Source: Rotaria sordida
Lineage: Eukaryota > Rotifera > Eurotatoria > Philodinida > Philodinidae
Length of the DNA: 64,000 nucleotides
Assembly (NCBI GenBank): GCA_905250125.1
Contig: CAJNOL010000467.1
Coordinates: 1-64,000 of the forward strand
Reading direction: 5' to 3'
This document shows positions 53,128 to 64,000 of the stretch, in pieces; position 1 is the stretch's first letter, and every line of letters begins with the position of its first letter. The notes under the pieces are model-generated. The model saw only the letters and a list, made by a program, of their open reading frames with translations, searched no databases and had not been told where the DNA came from. The position numbers and the translations under genes were made by a program.

Positions 53128-53843
53128 TTATATAACTTCTTTAAGTAAACCAGTTTTTGTATTATATAAAAATCCTCGTACAGTAATATTTTGATTCAGC
53201 ATTGGATATTTTTTATATTCGGCTAAATCATCACGAATGGATTGTTCTAAATCAATGATTGGCATAAAATCTGGTTTATTTGATTCTTGTACTTGTCCAG
53301 GTATTGTTTGAAAAACAGGTAAATTGCCAACATCAGTTCCTGGTTGTAACTAAAAAAATTAAGAATTTAAGAAAAAAAAAAAGATGATATGAAATAAAAA
53401 TAAAAACTATACTTTAAGAGCAGCTAAAACTTGATTATTATTTGAAAAATAGGTAAAACCACAATCAGTATGATGAATAATCATTACTTCTCTTGTTTGT
53501 AATAATGTTTGACTACAAACAAGTGAACGAACAGCATCACGAATACGACCACCACCTTAAATAAAATAAAATAATAAATTAATTGAAAAGATTCATAATC
53601 TATTTTACCATTTCGAATGATATGCGCTTCACCTGGTTTTAATCCAAGAATACGAAATATATCTAAACGTGCATCCATACAACATACGATAGCTAAATGT
53701 TTCGATGGTGGAGCTCGAAATTCATAAATTTTTTCATCATAATTTCGAGCATATTCAGCATTTTGACCACAACATTGATCAATAAATGATTCCGAAGTCG
53801 AAAGAATATTTGAATCAATAGCAGCTGCAATAACTTTATGCAT
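53128..53843 (-). CDS. Beta-class carbonic anhydrase, copy 2
   Basis: Three exons, 53843-53609, 53555-53413 and 53349-53128, give 199 residues. It carries the same active-site residues as copy 1 (Cys55-x-Asp57-x-Arg59, His107, Cys110), with [20 protein letters not shown] and [13 protein letters not shown], closer to the bacterial consensus than copy 1. The linker after exon 2 differs in sequence and length ([13 protein letters not shown]), while [16 protein letters not shown] and [16 protein letters not shown] match copy 1 well. Introns are 53 and 63 bp. The two genes therefore share one intron-bearing ancestor and duplicated locally. Being spliced argues against bacterial contamination. Confidence 0.92.
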
Positions 53844-54341
53844 TATTTATTTATTAGACTGTCTGTATGATTATTATATTGAAGAAGTGAAAAAGAAAGA
53901 AATATGTTATAATGAAGAAATAACAGAATAGTCGAAAGGTCATTAAGGTCAAAAAAAAAGATTAGTGCACATGGTTGTTTTTTTTATTATTATTATTTAG
54001 TTCTTCTCCATTGATATTTGAAAATATTATCTCATAGTAAGATTCGACAAGTTCTTTAGTACTATTAAAGAAACTTATTCTTGTTTTTCATTAGTATTAT
54101 GTTCGAATATTTATTGAAACTTGATGAAAAAAATTCGATTATGAACGAGTCGAATATCGTTGTAACACAAATTTAAAATATTCATTTGTAAAAATTATCA
54201 AATAAGATTTATCGAAATTTTGTCTTCGATCTTTTTTTTTTATTAACATCTAGAAATACAGTTTTCATGAAAGAAACAAAAAAACCTACAACTTTAACAA
54301 ATGAACAATCATTTTTGTTTTTTAATTTGTTATTGAGATAT
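53844..54341. other. Spacer between carbonic anhydrase 2 and MRPL1
   Basis: 498 bp of AT-rich DNA with no gene. It should hold the carbonic anhydrase 2 promoter and the MRPL1 3' end. Confidence 0.5.
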
Positions 54342-55829
54342 TTATTTAATTGTTGGTAATGTTTTAAGTAAGTCATCTCCTATTTCAGGTGTTGTTTTCT
54401 TAATTAAATCATCAACAACTTGTTTATTTAATTCTTTCTTCTCAGTTACGTCTTCTTCACTAGGAAGAAATGGTAAAACATCAACTCGAAATTCTTCTGT
54501 TGATGGTGGACAATAAACTGAACATCCAGTTACGAATGGACCAACTTTTGTTTGTGAATGTGTGCTCACTTGTTCAATAAGTGCTTGAAAATTTTCTATT
54601 AATTGTTCTTGAGGCATATTTATCTAAATTTGAATTTATACAAATAAATATATAAATTAAATTAAATCATTGAACTATTTACAATGCCAAATCGAAGTTC
54701 AAGTATAGCACGAGCTTCTTCATATTTTACTGATTGATATTCTTTACCACGAATAAATTTTTCTAACATTTGATCAACATTTGGATGAAGACTACCTATC
54801 AACAAAAAAACAAAAGTTTATTTTTAATTTAATTTAACTATTTAATTTTATACCATATTGTGGATTAGGAAATTTATCTTTGGAAATTTTTTTTCTTAAA
54901 TGTAAAATATCAGCATAAACATCTGGTGCACATAATACATATTCATAATTTGTATCGGTAACATCACCTCGTTCAAACTACAAAAAAAAAAAAAGAAATT
55001 ATTTCAAAAAGAAAAATAAATCTATTTTATTTTACTTGTTTAATCACGTCAGTATAACCAAACATGTAAGCACCGTGTTTCTCTATAAAAAAAAAAAACA
55101 ATTCAATTGAAGAAAAAAATAAAAAATAAAAAAACAAATTCCTTACCAGCTGCTTTAATATGTTCAGGAAGCTAAAAATAGAAATTCTTTAAAAAAAAAA
55201 AAGAAAAATTAAATTCAAATTTTTTACTCGACAAAAAAGAACAACATTTTTACGTGGTCGATCTTCAAAATAATGTGGAAATGTTACTAAACCTCTGACA
55301 TTTTCAATAAATTTTGTCTAAAGAAAATATAAATAATATATATATTTATTTATTTAATTTAAAATAAAACCTTTTTAGATGTTGTCATATCAAGTTTAAG
55401 TCGTGCCCAAACAAATGAATCCATTGAATTAAGCATTTTTGGTTGTACCATTTCTCGATGCCATTGTAAAACTGTTTCAAGTGACCATGATCGAACAGGA
55501 TATTCTTTAACTAACCATACTTTATCAATTGGTTTTCTTTTAGCAAATTCATCATCATAAACAACATCAGGTTCGATTGTTCGTGCTCTAGAAAACAAAA
55601 AAAAAAATCGAAATATTTTTTTTTCTATATAATTAACAATGATTTTTATTTAATACACTGTTTTCTTTTGTGCCCATTTATCGCTTGGTTTAGCATGTGT
55701 TGGTATTCGATGTCGACTAATTCGTCGTGCCATTTTTGTTCGTATAGGTGGTTGAATTTGTATGGTTGGACGAAGAAATGATAAATTTCCTATACCTGAC
55801 CATAATTGTCGAACTAATATACTCGTCAT
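54342..55829 (-). CDS. MRPL1: Mitochondrial ribosomal protein L1 (uL1m)
   Basis: Eight exons: 55829-55657, 55587-55371, 55317-55228, 55171-55147, 55082-55036, 54977-54854, 54795-54683, 54623-54342. Phases all match, giving 356 residues. After a basic mitochondrial presequence-like start (MTSILVRQLWSGIG), the L1 domain contains VTFPHYFEDRPRKNVVLFCR, LPEHIKAA, EKHGAYMFGYTDVIKQ, CAPDVYADILHLRKK and QYGSLHPNVDQMLEKFIRG, as in animal MRPL1. uL1 forms the flexible L1 stalk that guides deacylated tRNA out of the E site, here in the mitochondrial large subunit. Exon 4 is only 25 nt long. A CTTTTTCAG acceptor-like site lies 13 bases before the ATG. The stop codon of the monoamine oxidase gene is only 134 nt upstream. 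Confidence 0.9.
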
Positions 55830-55963
55830 TCTTTTTTGTAATCTGAAAAAGCATAAATTTTATTATTTTTTTACATCAACATACTGCTTTTTTTTTCAAT
55901 CAAAAGAATAAAATAAATATCATTGCATATATAAAGAACAGAAAATAGAGTAGTAAAACGAAA

Positions 55964-58900
55964 TCACTGAAATATTCCCGGAAAAAATATTTTAGATAAA
56001 GCAGCAACAGTAACAATAATTATTGGTATGGCATAATAAAATTTTGATCGTGGTACTCGAAAATTTTGATATTTACGATCTAAAGAAAAATAATTAAATA
56101 AATTTTTTTAAAATTTATTATAGAATAAATGAAATAATTTACTTTGACTTTCAAATGTATATGGATCAATTTCATTATCTTTTAATTGATTATTATCACG
56201 AAATGATACTAAAACTTCTGATGCTGCACGTCGTCCAGCATCAACTGCACCATCCATATATCCCATCCATTGACTAGCTGTTTCTGTACCAGCAAAATGA
56301 ATATTTTTATATGGTTTTCTTAAACCATCAACAAAATCTTTCATTGTTCCTGTTGTTGCATTATGACATGGACATCCACCTGAATATGGTTCTAAATTCC
56401 AATCTTTTTCAACATATTCAATTAAATGAGTCGAAATTTTATGACCACCAAAATATCGAGATAGACATTCAATTAAACCTTTACGTCGTTCTTCATATGT
56501 TACACTTGTCCATACAGAAGCACATCGGCCACCGATAAAACCTATCAAAGCAGGTGTACCATTAGAACTTGTACCATCAATCAAATCTAGATAAAAAGAA
56601 AACTTAAACAAAATGATTATTCTCGTCAAGCTTTTTTTAATGCACATGAAGAATTTGAATATCTTAGACAAGAAAGTCATGTGATATGGACATATCTTGA
56701 CGCAAGACTTGAAGCTTTTTTTGGCACTTCTCCCTCCCCACAAGCACTGGAATTATTAATCAAGCTTTAGTATTTCTTCTTCAAGAGAGATAATGCGCTT
56801 GAATATTAGAGAAGTTTCTTTTTCTAATGTTTTTGCAATGTTAATGTTAGTAGCTATCAACTATTTGACGCTGCTACTTGAAATGTAACTCTGAAAGTCT
56901 AATGGTTTTCTAGAAGGAAGAACAAGGATGATGCTAACATCTCTCACAATTGTCTATGATCCTTGGATATCACTATGGTATCTGCTATTAACTCAATTGA
57001 GATAGAGCAGGATTGGTGGGTTAAAGTTAAATTATCTTTCGAAGTGAAATTAAATCGGAATTAAATTTTCGACCAACTGTGCTTCTTAATTTGGTATTAA
57101 ATTTCATAGTGAACATCAGGCCACAATAAGAAACAATTGATTTAATATATTAGGCAATGCACAAAAGCTGCTTGTTCAGAAAACAAAGTAAAACGAAAAA
57201 TGTAAAGCTTTGTGATGGTCAAAGCTGGAATTTGTCACCCGAAATTTCTTGTGGTTTATGAAAGTTTTCAACTTTTTTTTTGAGTTTTACATTCAAAATG
57301 ATTCAGTTCTTAATAAAAACTCGTATTTTAATTAAAAAACCTCTAACAAGCAGAGTAAAAAAGGAATCTACATGCACATTAAAATAAAACGTGTTGCATA
57401 TGTCGTACTTTATGACACAACGTACGAAGCATTAAAGTGCGATACGAGGTGCTCTTTGCGACACATTTTGAAAACGTAGTTCGAATCTAATCTTCCGTGC
57501 ATTTGTATTTTTTTTTCTGCATAAGCGAATAATTACTATTTTTTTTTTCGTTTAATTCAAATTAGTAATACGTATTTTAAAAGCTCAAGACGATTCAGTC
57601 TTGAGACCTAGCCATCTCGAATTCGTTTGATCTCCAGCAAACTTCTTCAAGATAGTCCTTCTTCGATCGTCGAATGGTCTCTCGACCAATAAATAAACGA
57701 GGAATAGTCTAGAAAAAAAAGACATCCGAAAATATACGAGCTCATTATGTTTAATTGAGTCGGTTATAAGTAACTATATTTTTCAAAACAAAATGATGAA
57801 AGTATACTTTGGAGATAAGAAAACGACACATTTTATCTGTGTGCGTGAGTAATTAGATTCAAATATCCTTAAAGGCAATGAGCATCGGAGATCGAACAGA
57901 TATAAATTTTTCATGACATGTACTGGCACCGATTCCATCTCTGAAGAGCATTATTTCCTCCGAGTCAAAAAAAAAACCTATGGTTATTCTATTCCAATTG
58001 ATCATTTCATACAAGCGCTTATCTATGGAAAAAAGTCATGTGATATGGAAAAAAAATCTTGAGGTCTGTATATGTCAAGTACATGAAAACGAAAAGTTCG
58101 ACTAGAGAACTTAAATATTAACTTACAAGTCATGGGACCAATTGAAAGTCCAAGTGGAGCAAAACTTCCATCACTAATAACTTCTCCATTAAGACCATCT
58201 TCTCGCCAGAATGCCTATTTACATCAATTTAAAACTATATATGATTTATAATAAATATACTTTATCAAAAATAAAAACAAATTTAAGATAACTGCCAATG
58301 GGCATATGTTTAAGCATTTCACGTTTATATCCTGGTAGCATTGGTTCAAATTGTATTGGAACTAAACAGAAAAAATAAATAAATAATTGACAAAATAAAA
58401 TAACTAACTAACTTATTTGTGAAGGTGGAATAGCTAGAATAAGTTTACGACATTGAAATGTTGTTTGATTGTCAGTTGTATTCACCAAAACAGTACCTTA
58501 AAAAAGACAAAACTCAACATCAAACAGGTCAATTATATAAAATTAAAATTTATATGAACCATCATCATTTTGTACAATTTTTTGCACCGGTGTGTTAAGT
58601 AGAACTTGTTCTTTACCAATATGTTCAACAAGTAATTGTGATATTTGTTGTGATCCACCCTAGAATTATATACGATAATCATTTGAAAGAAAATATTGTT
58701 TGTTTATTTGTTTTTTTTACTTTAATTTTCTTTTCTTGTGCACAACCGGGATCTGTTAATGTTAGTCTCATAAACCCTCCACCTGCCTGAGCATATGTTA
58801 AAGCAAATAGAGCATTTACTTGTTCTGGTTCACAGCCATATACAGTTCGTATAGCAGCAGTCATCAATGGTTTAGCACCTATTTAATCGAAAAGAAAAAA

Positions 58901-59658
58901 ATAATTAAAATTTATCCGATAATTAGAAAACTTACGATTATGTATCCATGGTTTCATTAAATCTTCAAGTGTACGTTGATCAAGATAATCAGCATTTCTT
59001 GTCATCATAGGATTCCATGTTGGAACAGTCGATGCTAACGATTCAAGCTATTACAAAATAATAGTAATAATAATAATAATAATAAAAACAAGACTAAGTA
59101 AAATTAAAATTAATTTAATTTTGTATTTTTTTTTCTTTTTTACTCGAAAAACACTATAAATACTTTCAAGAAATGAAAGTAAAGAAATAAATGGCATTGA
59201 TAAAGCATATTTTTGTATATGACGTTGTAATTCTGCTATACTTTTGCCGGTATGATATTGTAAATATGTTTCTAATTTTAATTCATTAAGTAATGCTGTA
59301 ATATTTTCTTGTGTACTCAAAAAAAAAAGAACAAGAATTATAAAATAGAATAATTTCAAGTAAATATTAAAAATGTCATACTCAGTCACCCATTGACCAC
59401 CAAGATCAAATCTATCTGTTTCATTTCCATCATGAGATGTTATAATATCACTTGTTAATGTTCGACCACCAACTCGATCTTTTTGTTTTTTATAAACAAA
59501 AATATAATTGATTTTATTTTGAATTGATTTCATTTACCTTTTGCTTCGAGTACAAGTATTTTAAGTTCCGGTGATTTTTGTTTGATTCGATAAGCTGCAT
59601 AAAGACCTGATATTCCAGCTCCTACTACAATAACATCGACAATATTTTCTTCTATCAT
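55964..59658 (-). CDS. MAO-like: Monoamine oxidase-like flavoprotein, membrane-anchored
   Basis: Eleven exons: 59658-59538, 59478-59382, 59315-59144, 59047-58936, 58878-58721, 58659-58560, 58496-58413, 58361-58261, 58214-58127, 56586-56143, 56079-55964, giving 530 residues, close to the 520-527 of human MAO. The FAD fold is VIVVGAGISGLYAAYRI (about 9-25), then DRVGGRTLTS and FDLGGQWVT. GGSQQISQLLVEHIGKEQV and PIQFEPMLPGYKREM follow the family order. YSGGC places Cys416 where MAO-A has its covalent flavin Cys406. IHFAGTETASQWMGYMDGAV is the second FAD motif. The tail ends in a hydrophobic helix (YYAIPIIIVTVAALSKIFF), as in outer-mitochondrial-membrane MAOs. It oxidises amines to aldehydes, releasing peroxide. 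Some acceptors are purine-rich (before exon 2), and intron 9 is 1.54 kb. Confidence 0.92.
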
Positions 59659-59698
59659 CTAAAATTTATTCTATCTAAAAAAAAAATCAAGAAAATTA
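59659..59698 (-). other. 40-nt intercistronic segment with acceptor-like sites
   Basis: Read on the minus strand, the SHPK stop codon is followed by a T-rich tract ending in AG (59676-59675) and a second AATTTTAG that touches the MAO start codon. An AATAAA word lies between. The layout matches a trans-splice acceptor and polyadenylation region inside an operon. Confidence 0.5.
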
Positions 59699-61033
59699 TT
59701 ATTGCATCAAAGCAAATAAAGCAGCACCATAAGCAGCATCGGAATGTTCATGAAATATAACTGGATATTGCACTTTTTCTTTAAGTTCTCGTTGTAAAAC
59801 ATCATTTCTCATTAAAGCACTACCTGTACCGATAACACATTCCATTATCAATGAATCTTTCCCTAACATTTCAAATAAATTCTTAATTATCCATTGACAT
59901 ATTGAACGAAATACACAACCAATATCATTCAATTGAGGCATATTAATTGAACGAATATTTGTTATTGATGCAGCCATTGATGAATCATGTCGTTCGCCAA
60001 ATAAAGCAGCAGAAAAATTTTCAATTGTTGATGATGATTGAAGACCAAGTTCAATTAATCGAGACCAAAGAATATCAATTGATAATGATGAATTATTATT
60101 TAAAGATAATTGCCATGAATAAATTAAATGAACAAAAGCTGATAGAATATTACCACCATTAAGTGAAGCAGCAACTAATAAATCTTTTGATTCAAAATAT
60201 GGAACACGTATTGATGATGAAATATTATCACCATCAGAACCATTTATCATTGATGATTGTCTATCAATAGCTAAAGCAAGTTGTGCTGATGTTGAAATAT
60301 TTAAAACACCTTGATTTTTTTTTGGTTGACAACTAAATACTGAACATTGTAAATCACCAAGAGCAACATAAACGGGAATTTTTTTCTTCCAATAACCAAT
60401 AATAGTACCCGGTTCAACAATTATTGGTAATAAACGATGTTCAATAGGCCATTTATTATTAACAGCACCCCAACTTGTTGCCATCTGTGTTGATATTTGT
60501 GAATTAATTGTTGAATCTTCACAAAGAATTTCAACAATATAATCAGCAATTGTACCAGCTCGATCATATTTTATTAATTCATCTTCTTTTCCTTTTTGTT
60601 CATTAATTAACCATAATAAAGTAGCTAAGCCATAACCAGTTCGTAGATGTGTTAAAGATGATCCAAGTGTTGAAAGAAATTCTGTTGAACATCGTTGATC
60701 TTGCCATGTAATAAGTGAAGATACAATTGTACGTGGTGATTTTGATGACCAAAGAATAAAACCATGCATTTGACCACAAATTTGAATTGATTTAATTAAT
60801 GAATCATTATTAAGACTACCGGATTTTTCTAGAAGTTTATCGACAGTTTCAAGAATTTTTGATGGATATTGTTCATCAAATGAAGTAAATTCTTTTTGAA
60901 TAATATGAGCATTATGAGCAAGTTGTTCAGTAAAAATAATACGATTGTTTTCATTTGATGATGATGATGATGATGATGAGACAATACAAATTTTACATGA
61001 TGTCGTACCAATATCTATACCGAGAGAATACAT
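59699..61033 (-). CDS. SHPK: Sedoheptulokinase (FGGY carbohydrate kinase), intronless
   Basis: One uninterrupted frame of 444 codons. The ATP/phosphate-binding start is LGIDIGTTSCKICIV (residues 4-18). ICGQMHGFILWSS and LITWQDQRCSTEFL are typical of sedoheptulokinase, and GTIADYIVEILC, ATSWGAVNNKWPIE, VALGDLQCSVFSC, NISTSAQLALA and AASLNGGNILSAFVH follow in the human order. It ends with GTGSALMRNDVLQRE and DAAYGAALFAL. The enzyme phosphorylates sedoheptulose to sedoheptulose 7-phosphate, feeding the non-oxidative pentose phosphate pathway in the cytosol. It has no intron while its neighbours have many. A run of Ser codons (residues 19-26, coded by a GAT-type microsatellite) is an insertion relative to the family. 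Confidence 0.93.
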   Translation of the reverse strand: MYSLGIDIGTTSCKICIVSSSSSSSSNENNRIIFTEQLAHNAHIIQKEFTSFDEQYPSKILETVDKLLEKSGSLNNDSLIKSIQICGQMHGFILWSSKSPRTIVSSLITWQDQRCSTEFLSTLGSSLTHLRTGYGLATLLWLINEQKGKEDELIKYDRAGTIADYIVEILCEDSTINSQISTQMATSWGAVNNKWPIEHRLLPIIVEPGTIIGYWKKKIPVYVALGDLQCSVFSCQPKKNQGVLNISTSAQLALAIDRQSSMINGSDGDNISSSIRVPYFESKDLLVAASLNGGNILSAFVHLIYSWQLSLNNNSSLSIDILWSRLIELGLQSSSTIENFSAALFGERHDSSMAASITNIRSINMPQLNDIGCVFRSICQWIIKNLFEMLGKDSLIMECVIGTGSALMRNDVLQRELKEKVQYPVIFHEHSDAAYGAALFALMQ

Positions 61034-64000
61034 CTATAACACATAACAAAAAAAAAAGCATAAGAAAAATAACAAGTTTTCATTAGAAAAAAAGAAACGA
61101 ACGACATCATGTGGTAAAAACAATGAGAATTAGAAGAAGGTATTCGAGGTATGTTATTTTTCTTTTGATATTAGTTAACAAAAAAAGCAGAGATATCGGA
61201 GGATTCTCTTTCCAGGACTCAATTTTCACCTGTAACTTTGTTTTAAACATTTCAAGATATGATTTAGAATACGGTGACCTATTTCAGTTTCATATTCTTT
61301 ATTATTAAGTTGAAAAACTATTATGATTATTAGAAGGTTTTATGAAATAATTTATTGATTTGAAGAGAATTAACTTTATTTGATAGTAAATCTGAAATAT
61401 AGACAATAATAGGAAATGAAAAACTGTTATATTTGAATCTGGTTTAGGAATATAAAAAAAGATCTCTGTATCCACAAGTAGCAACAGATCTTGACTGGTT
61501 AAAACGAAACATCAACTCAATGAAAAGTCTAAGAGATGTCACTGTTTGTTTGGAGTACATGATTATTTGACATCAACTCGACTGCTTTCGACATGTATTT
61601 GAAAGTAAGAGTAAGAGAAAAGGAAATCTATAGATCTACTTATTACAAATTTGATGAAGGAAAACCTTTTTTTATCTAATTTAGTATTCTTTACGATAAG
61701 AGATGTAAACTGATCAGTTTGGTTATCGCCGACGTCGTTGGTTGCTATAAAATTTTAATGACATTTCAGTCGCCATTGTTGGGAGAGAAGAATAGATACT
61801 GGATTTTTCAAACCCTTTCGACCACTAATATTCTTTTTCGGAGATATTCTTATTTAATTTCTTATCGGTATGTTATCTACCATTTTTTTTATTTCAAAAT
61901 GCGAAAAAGAAATTCCAGTCGCTGATTCATTCATTGATTTCCACTACTTGCTGATGAATTCTATATTGCTTGTTACCAAACCGGTTCTTATTTAGTAAAA
62001 AAGACATGATAGTCAAATCCGGAAGACGTGAAAACTTACTTAAAAGCAAAGAAATTCTATAAAAAGATTAAAAAGTTGACTATTTAATTGACAGAAAAGA
62101 ACAACTCTACAATGACTGAAATCAACCAACCTGTTGTCAGTAAGAAGGAAACAACTGTAATAATATTTCTGTTAAATAAATAAACTTGATAAGACGTATA
62201 ATCGGATACATTAATCGGCAATGACAGTGGGATATGTTTAACATCCTTTTTTTAGCTTTCGGTGCAAACGATTAGAAATATCTGATGCTGCAGTAACGGT
62301 GGTTGGAAGTCTGCAATGCTTTCTTAAAAGATTTTCTTAATTTAGAGATACTTTGAATCGAAAAAGAGAGAAAATAATAATAAATCAGGCAAGAACATTC
62401 CTGAAAACTGATCATAGAAGCCGAAAATTTTCAGCAATTATTTATGATGACGACTAGAACGTTGGCGGTGGATAAGCCGAATGGCTTATAGCTGTAAATT
62501 TGATAGATCATATAAGATAAAATAAGATAAGTAAAAGATACAGTTAGTATAAATATTGTAGAGCTGGTATTGACCGTCGAACGAGATGACAACTATTCTA
62601 AAAAAAAAAGATTAAATGCAAAACCCTGATTAAAATTGTTGAAAGATCAATCATAATAAGATAGTAGAAAAAATATAGTAAATTTTTAATATTACATTAT
62701 TATTTACCTATCCTGATATTTGATCAATGTCATGAAAACTAAATATTAGAATACTAAATGCTCTTACTAAACAAATATTGTCAAGGATAAAGCATTTAAC
62801 AAATTTGACTGTACTCATTTGTTGCAAATTAAATCAATCCGTTGCTAAAAGATATTGATCAAAAGCAGCAAAACATATTGTTGAAGAATAAAATTGCTCT
62901 ATTGTTGTTCTTATTTTATACTAAGAAGATGAATTTATTAATACATTAATATCAAATCCAGTATAAAGAAGACATATATGAATATTCTTCGACGAGTATT
63001 TCACATGAATTGCATGATAATCAAATCAACCAGTGAATAGAATTCACCTATTTTATTTCAACATGATCGTAATTAAGTAAAAAAAAAAAGAGTATCGAAA
63101 TGATTACCAATGATTTCACAGCTCACAACAACAAAGACTACCATAGAAAAAATAAAATCATATGTAAAAAGATCACGGATCTCTTATAATATTAAAAACA
63201 ATAAAAGAATTTTATAGTTAGAATATGGCCGATTAGTATAGTTTAATGAAAATCTAGAATACTTGTAAATTTATATTTATACAAAACATTGCCATAAATT
63301 ATTTGAAATGGAATTTATCAAGAATATGAATATTCATTTAACGTCGTTGTCTATATTCGATGTCAATAAATTTCATATGTTTGTATTACAGCATTTAGTA
63401 TATTTTCATTTTTATATAGCGCTGAAGTTAATCAATAAAAGTTATTGTGAATGTGAATAAATCGAAAATTATCGATATTTCAAAGCACCATGGAAGGATA
63501 TGATGAAAACAGTGGAAGATGATATAACGCTAATGTAATAGAACAATTAGATAAGGTTCTTTTATTGTTACAAATCAATGGATATTCTATTGTTGAAATA
63601 AGACGCTAAAGGATGATATTGGATTTTATCAATTTTTCATTGCTTGTAAAATTTCATTTAAGAAAATTTTAGTTTGTTTATGATTTTATTATACTCCTAA
63701 CATGAACTTACTTATTGTCGTCTACAGATTTTTATGTTTGAAAAATCGATGTGCTAGAATAATCGTAATAATAATTTTCCTACTCAAATCTTATAGAACA
63801 CAGTCTAGCATAAATTACCTATGTCAGTCATTTATGATATTATGAAGTATATATAGAAGAAAAGGCCATGATCTTCTATTGTGAAAATTCATATCGCTTC
63901 TTCAAAAGTAACCTTCTTTTGCTAGTTAGCGTTTTGCTAGCTTTTATCTATAAAACTAAGAGCTTTGGGAAAACTCTACTGATACTCAAACAGACTTTTT
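61034..64000. other. Intergenic region with possible relics of coding sequence
   Basis: No intact gene. Two places read like broken protein: about 62820-63010 (KAAKHIVEE, CSIVVLILY and EDEFINTLISNPV in one frame, with several stops) and 63490-63672 (MEGYDENSGR, then a stop, YNANVIEQLDKVLLLLQING, and a second stop). I cannot assign either to a family. The SHPK promoter should lie at the left end. Confidence 0.4.

Noticed and set aside
57470..57500. GTTCGAATC, resembling a tRNA T-loop
   Set aside because: The flanking bases do not form a T stem, and no acceptor, D or anticodon arms can be drawn upstream.

Overview
This is AT-rich eukaryotic nuclear DNA from an animal. Genes are split by many short introns (often about 50-90 bp, GT-AG), contain coding microsatellites, and include clearly metazoan families: LL5/PHLDB, smoothelin, Cab45/SDF4, TFIIIC subunit 5, MRPL1, monoamine oxidase, sedoheptulokinase and an SLC46-type transporter. 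Gene style, an F-box/LRR-like gene, a bacterial-type beta-carbonic anhydrase pair and a TGTGGG-like array (the telomere unit described for bdelloid rotifers) suggest a bdelloid rotifer, perhaps Rotaria-like. That assignment is an inference from style and content, not from a marker gene. All gene models below were built by hand by joining exons at GT/AG sites with matching phase.

Layout. 1-700: AATCGATT-rich repeats, a G-rich/C-rich inverted array and a 31-bp palindromic minisatellite. 701-5659: no gene found. 5660-14737 (+): LL5/PHLDB-like PH-domain scaffold, 14 exons. 15926-17168 (+): membrane-anchored FkbM methyltransferase. 17891-21248 (+): GTF3C5 (TFIIIC). 21725-22910 (+): arrestin-domain protein, convergent with 23195-27993 (-): smoothelin-like CH-domain protein. 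29813-30305 (+): sigma-type GST interrupted by a 10-N assembly gap. 30582-32962 (-): Cab45/SDF4-like six-EF-hand protein. 33138-33582: near-complete foldback element. 33657-35335 (-): SLC46-like MFS transporter. 37815-38330 (+): Ly6/uPAR-like secreted or GPI-anchored protein. 38664-40415 (+): F-box protein. 43171-44199 (-): GNAT acetyltransferase. 45150-45998 (+): a pseudogene with five in-frame stops and no frameshift. 46174-47685 and 53128-53843 (-): two beta-carbonic anhydrases of the same exon structure, separated by 5.4 kb that carries a 973-bp TA-flanked inverted-repeat transposon remnant (48363-49335). 54342-61033 (-): MRPL1, a mitochondrial-type monoamine oxidase and sedoheptulokinase, very tightly packed. 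61034-64000: no intact gene.

The SHPK-MAO-MRPL1 block, with 40 and 134 nt between reading frames and a 3' splice-site-like sequence just before the MAO and MRPL1 start codons, looks like an operon resolved by spliced-leader trans-splicing, a mechanism known in bdelloid rotifers. The carbonic anhydrase pair is the best candidate for horizontal acquisition. Most neighbouring genes do not share an obvious pathway.
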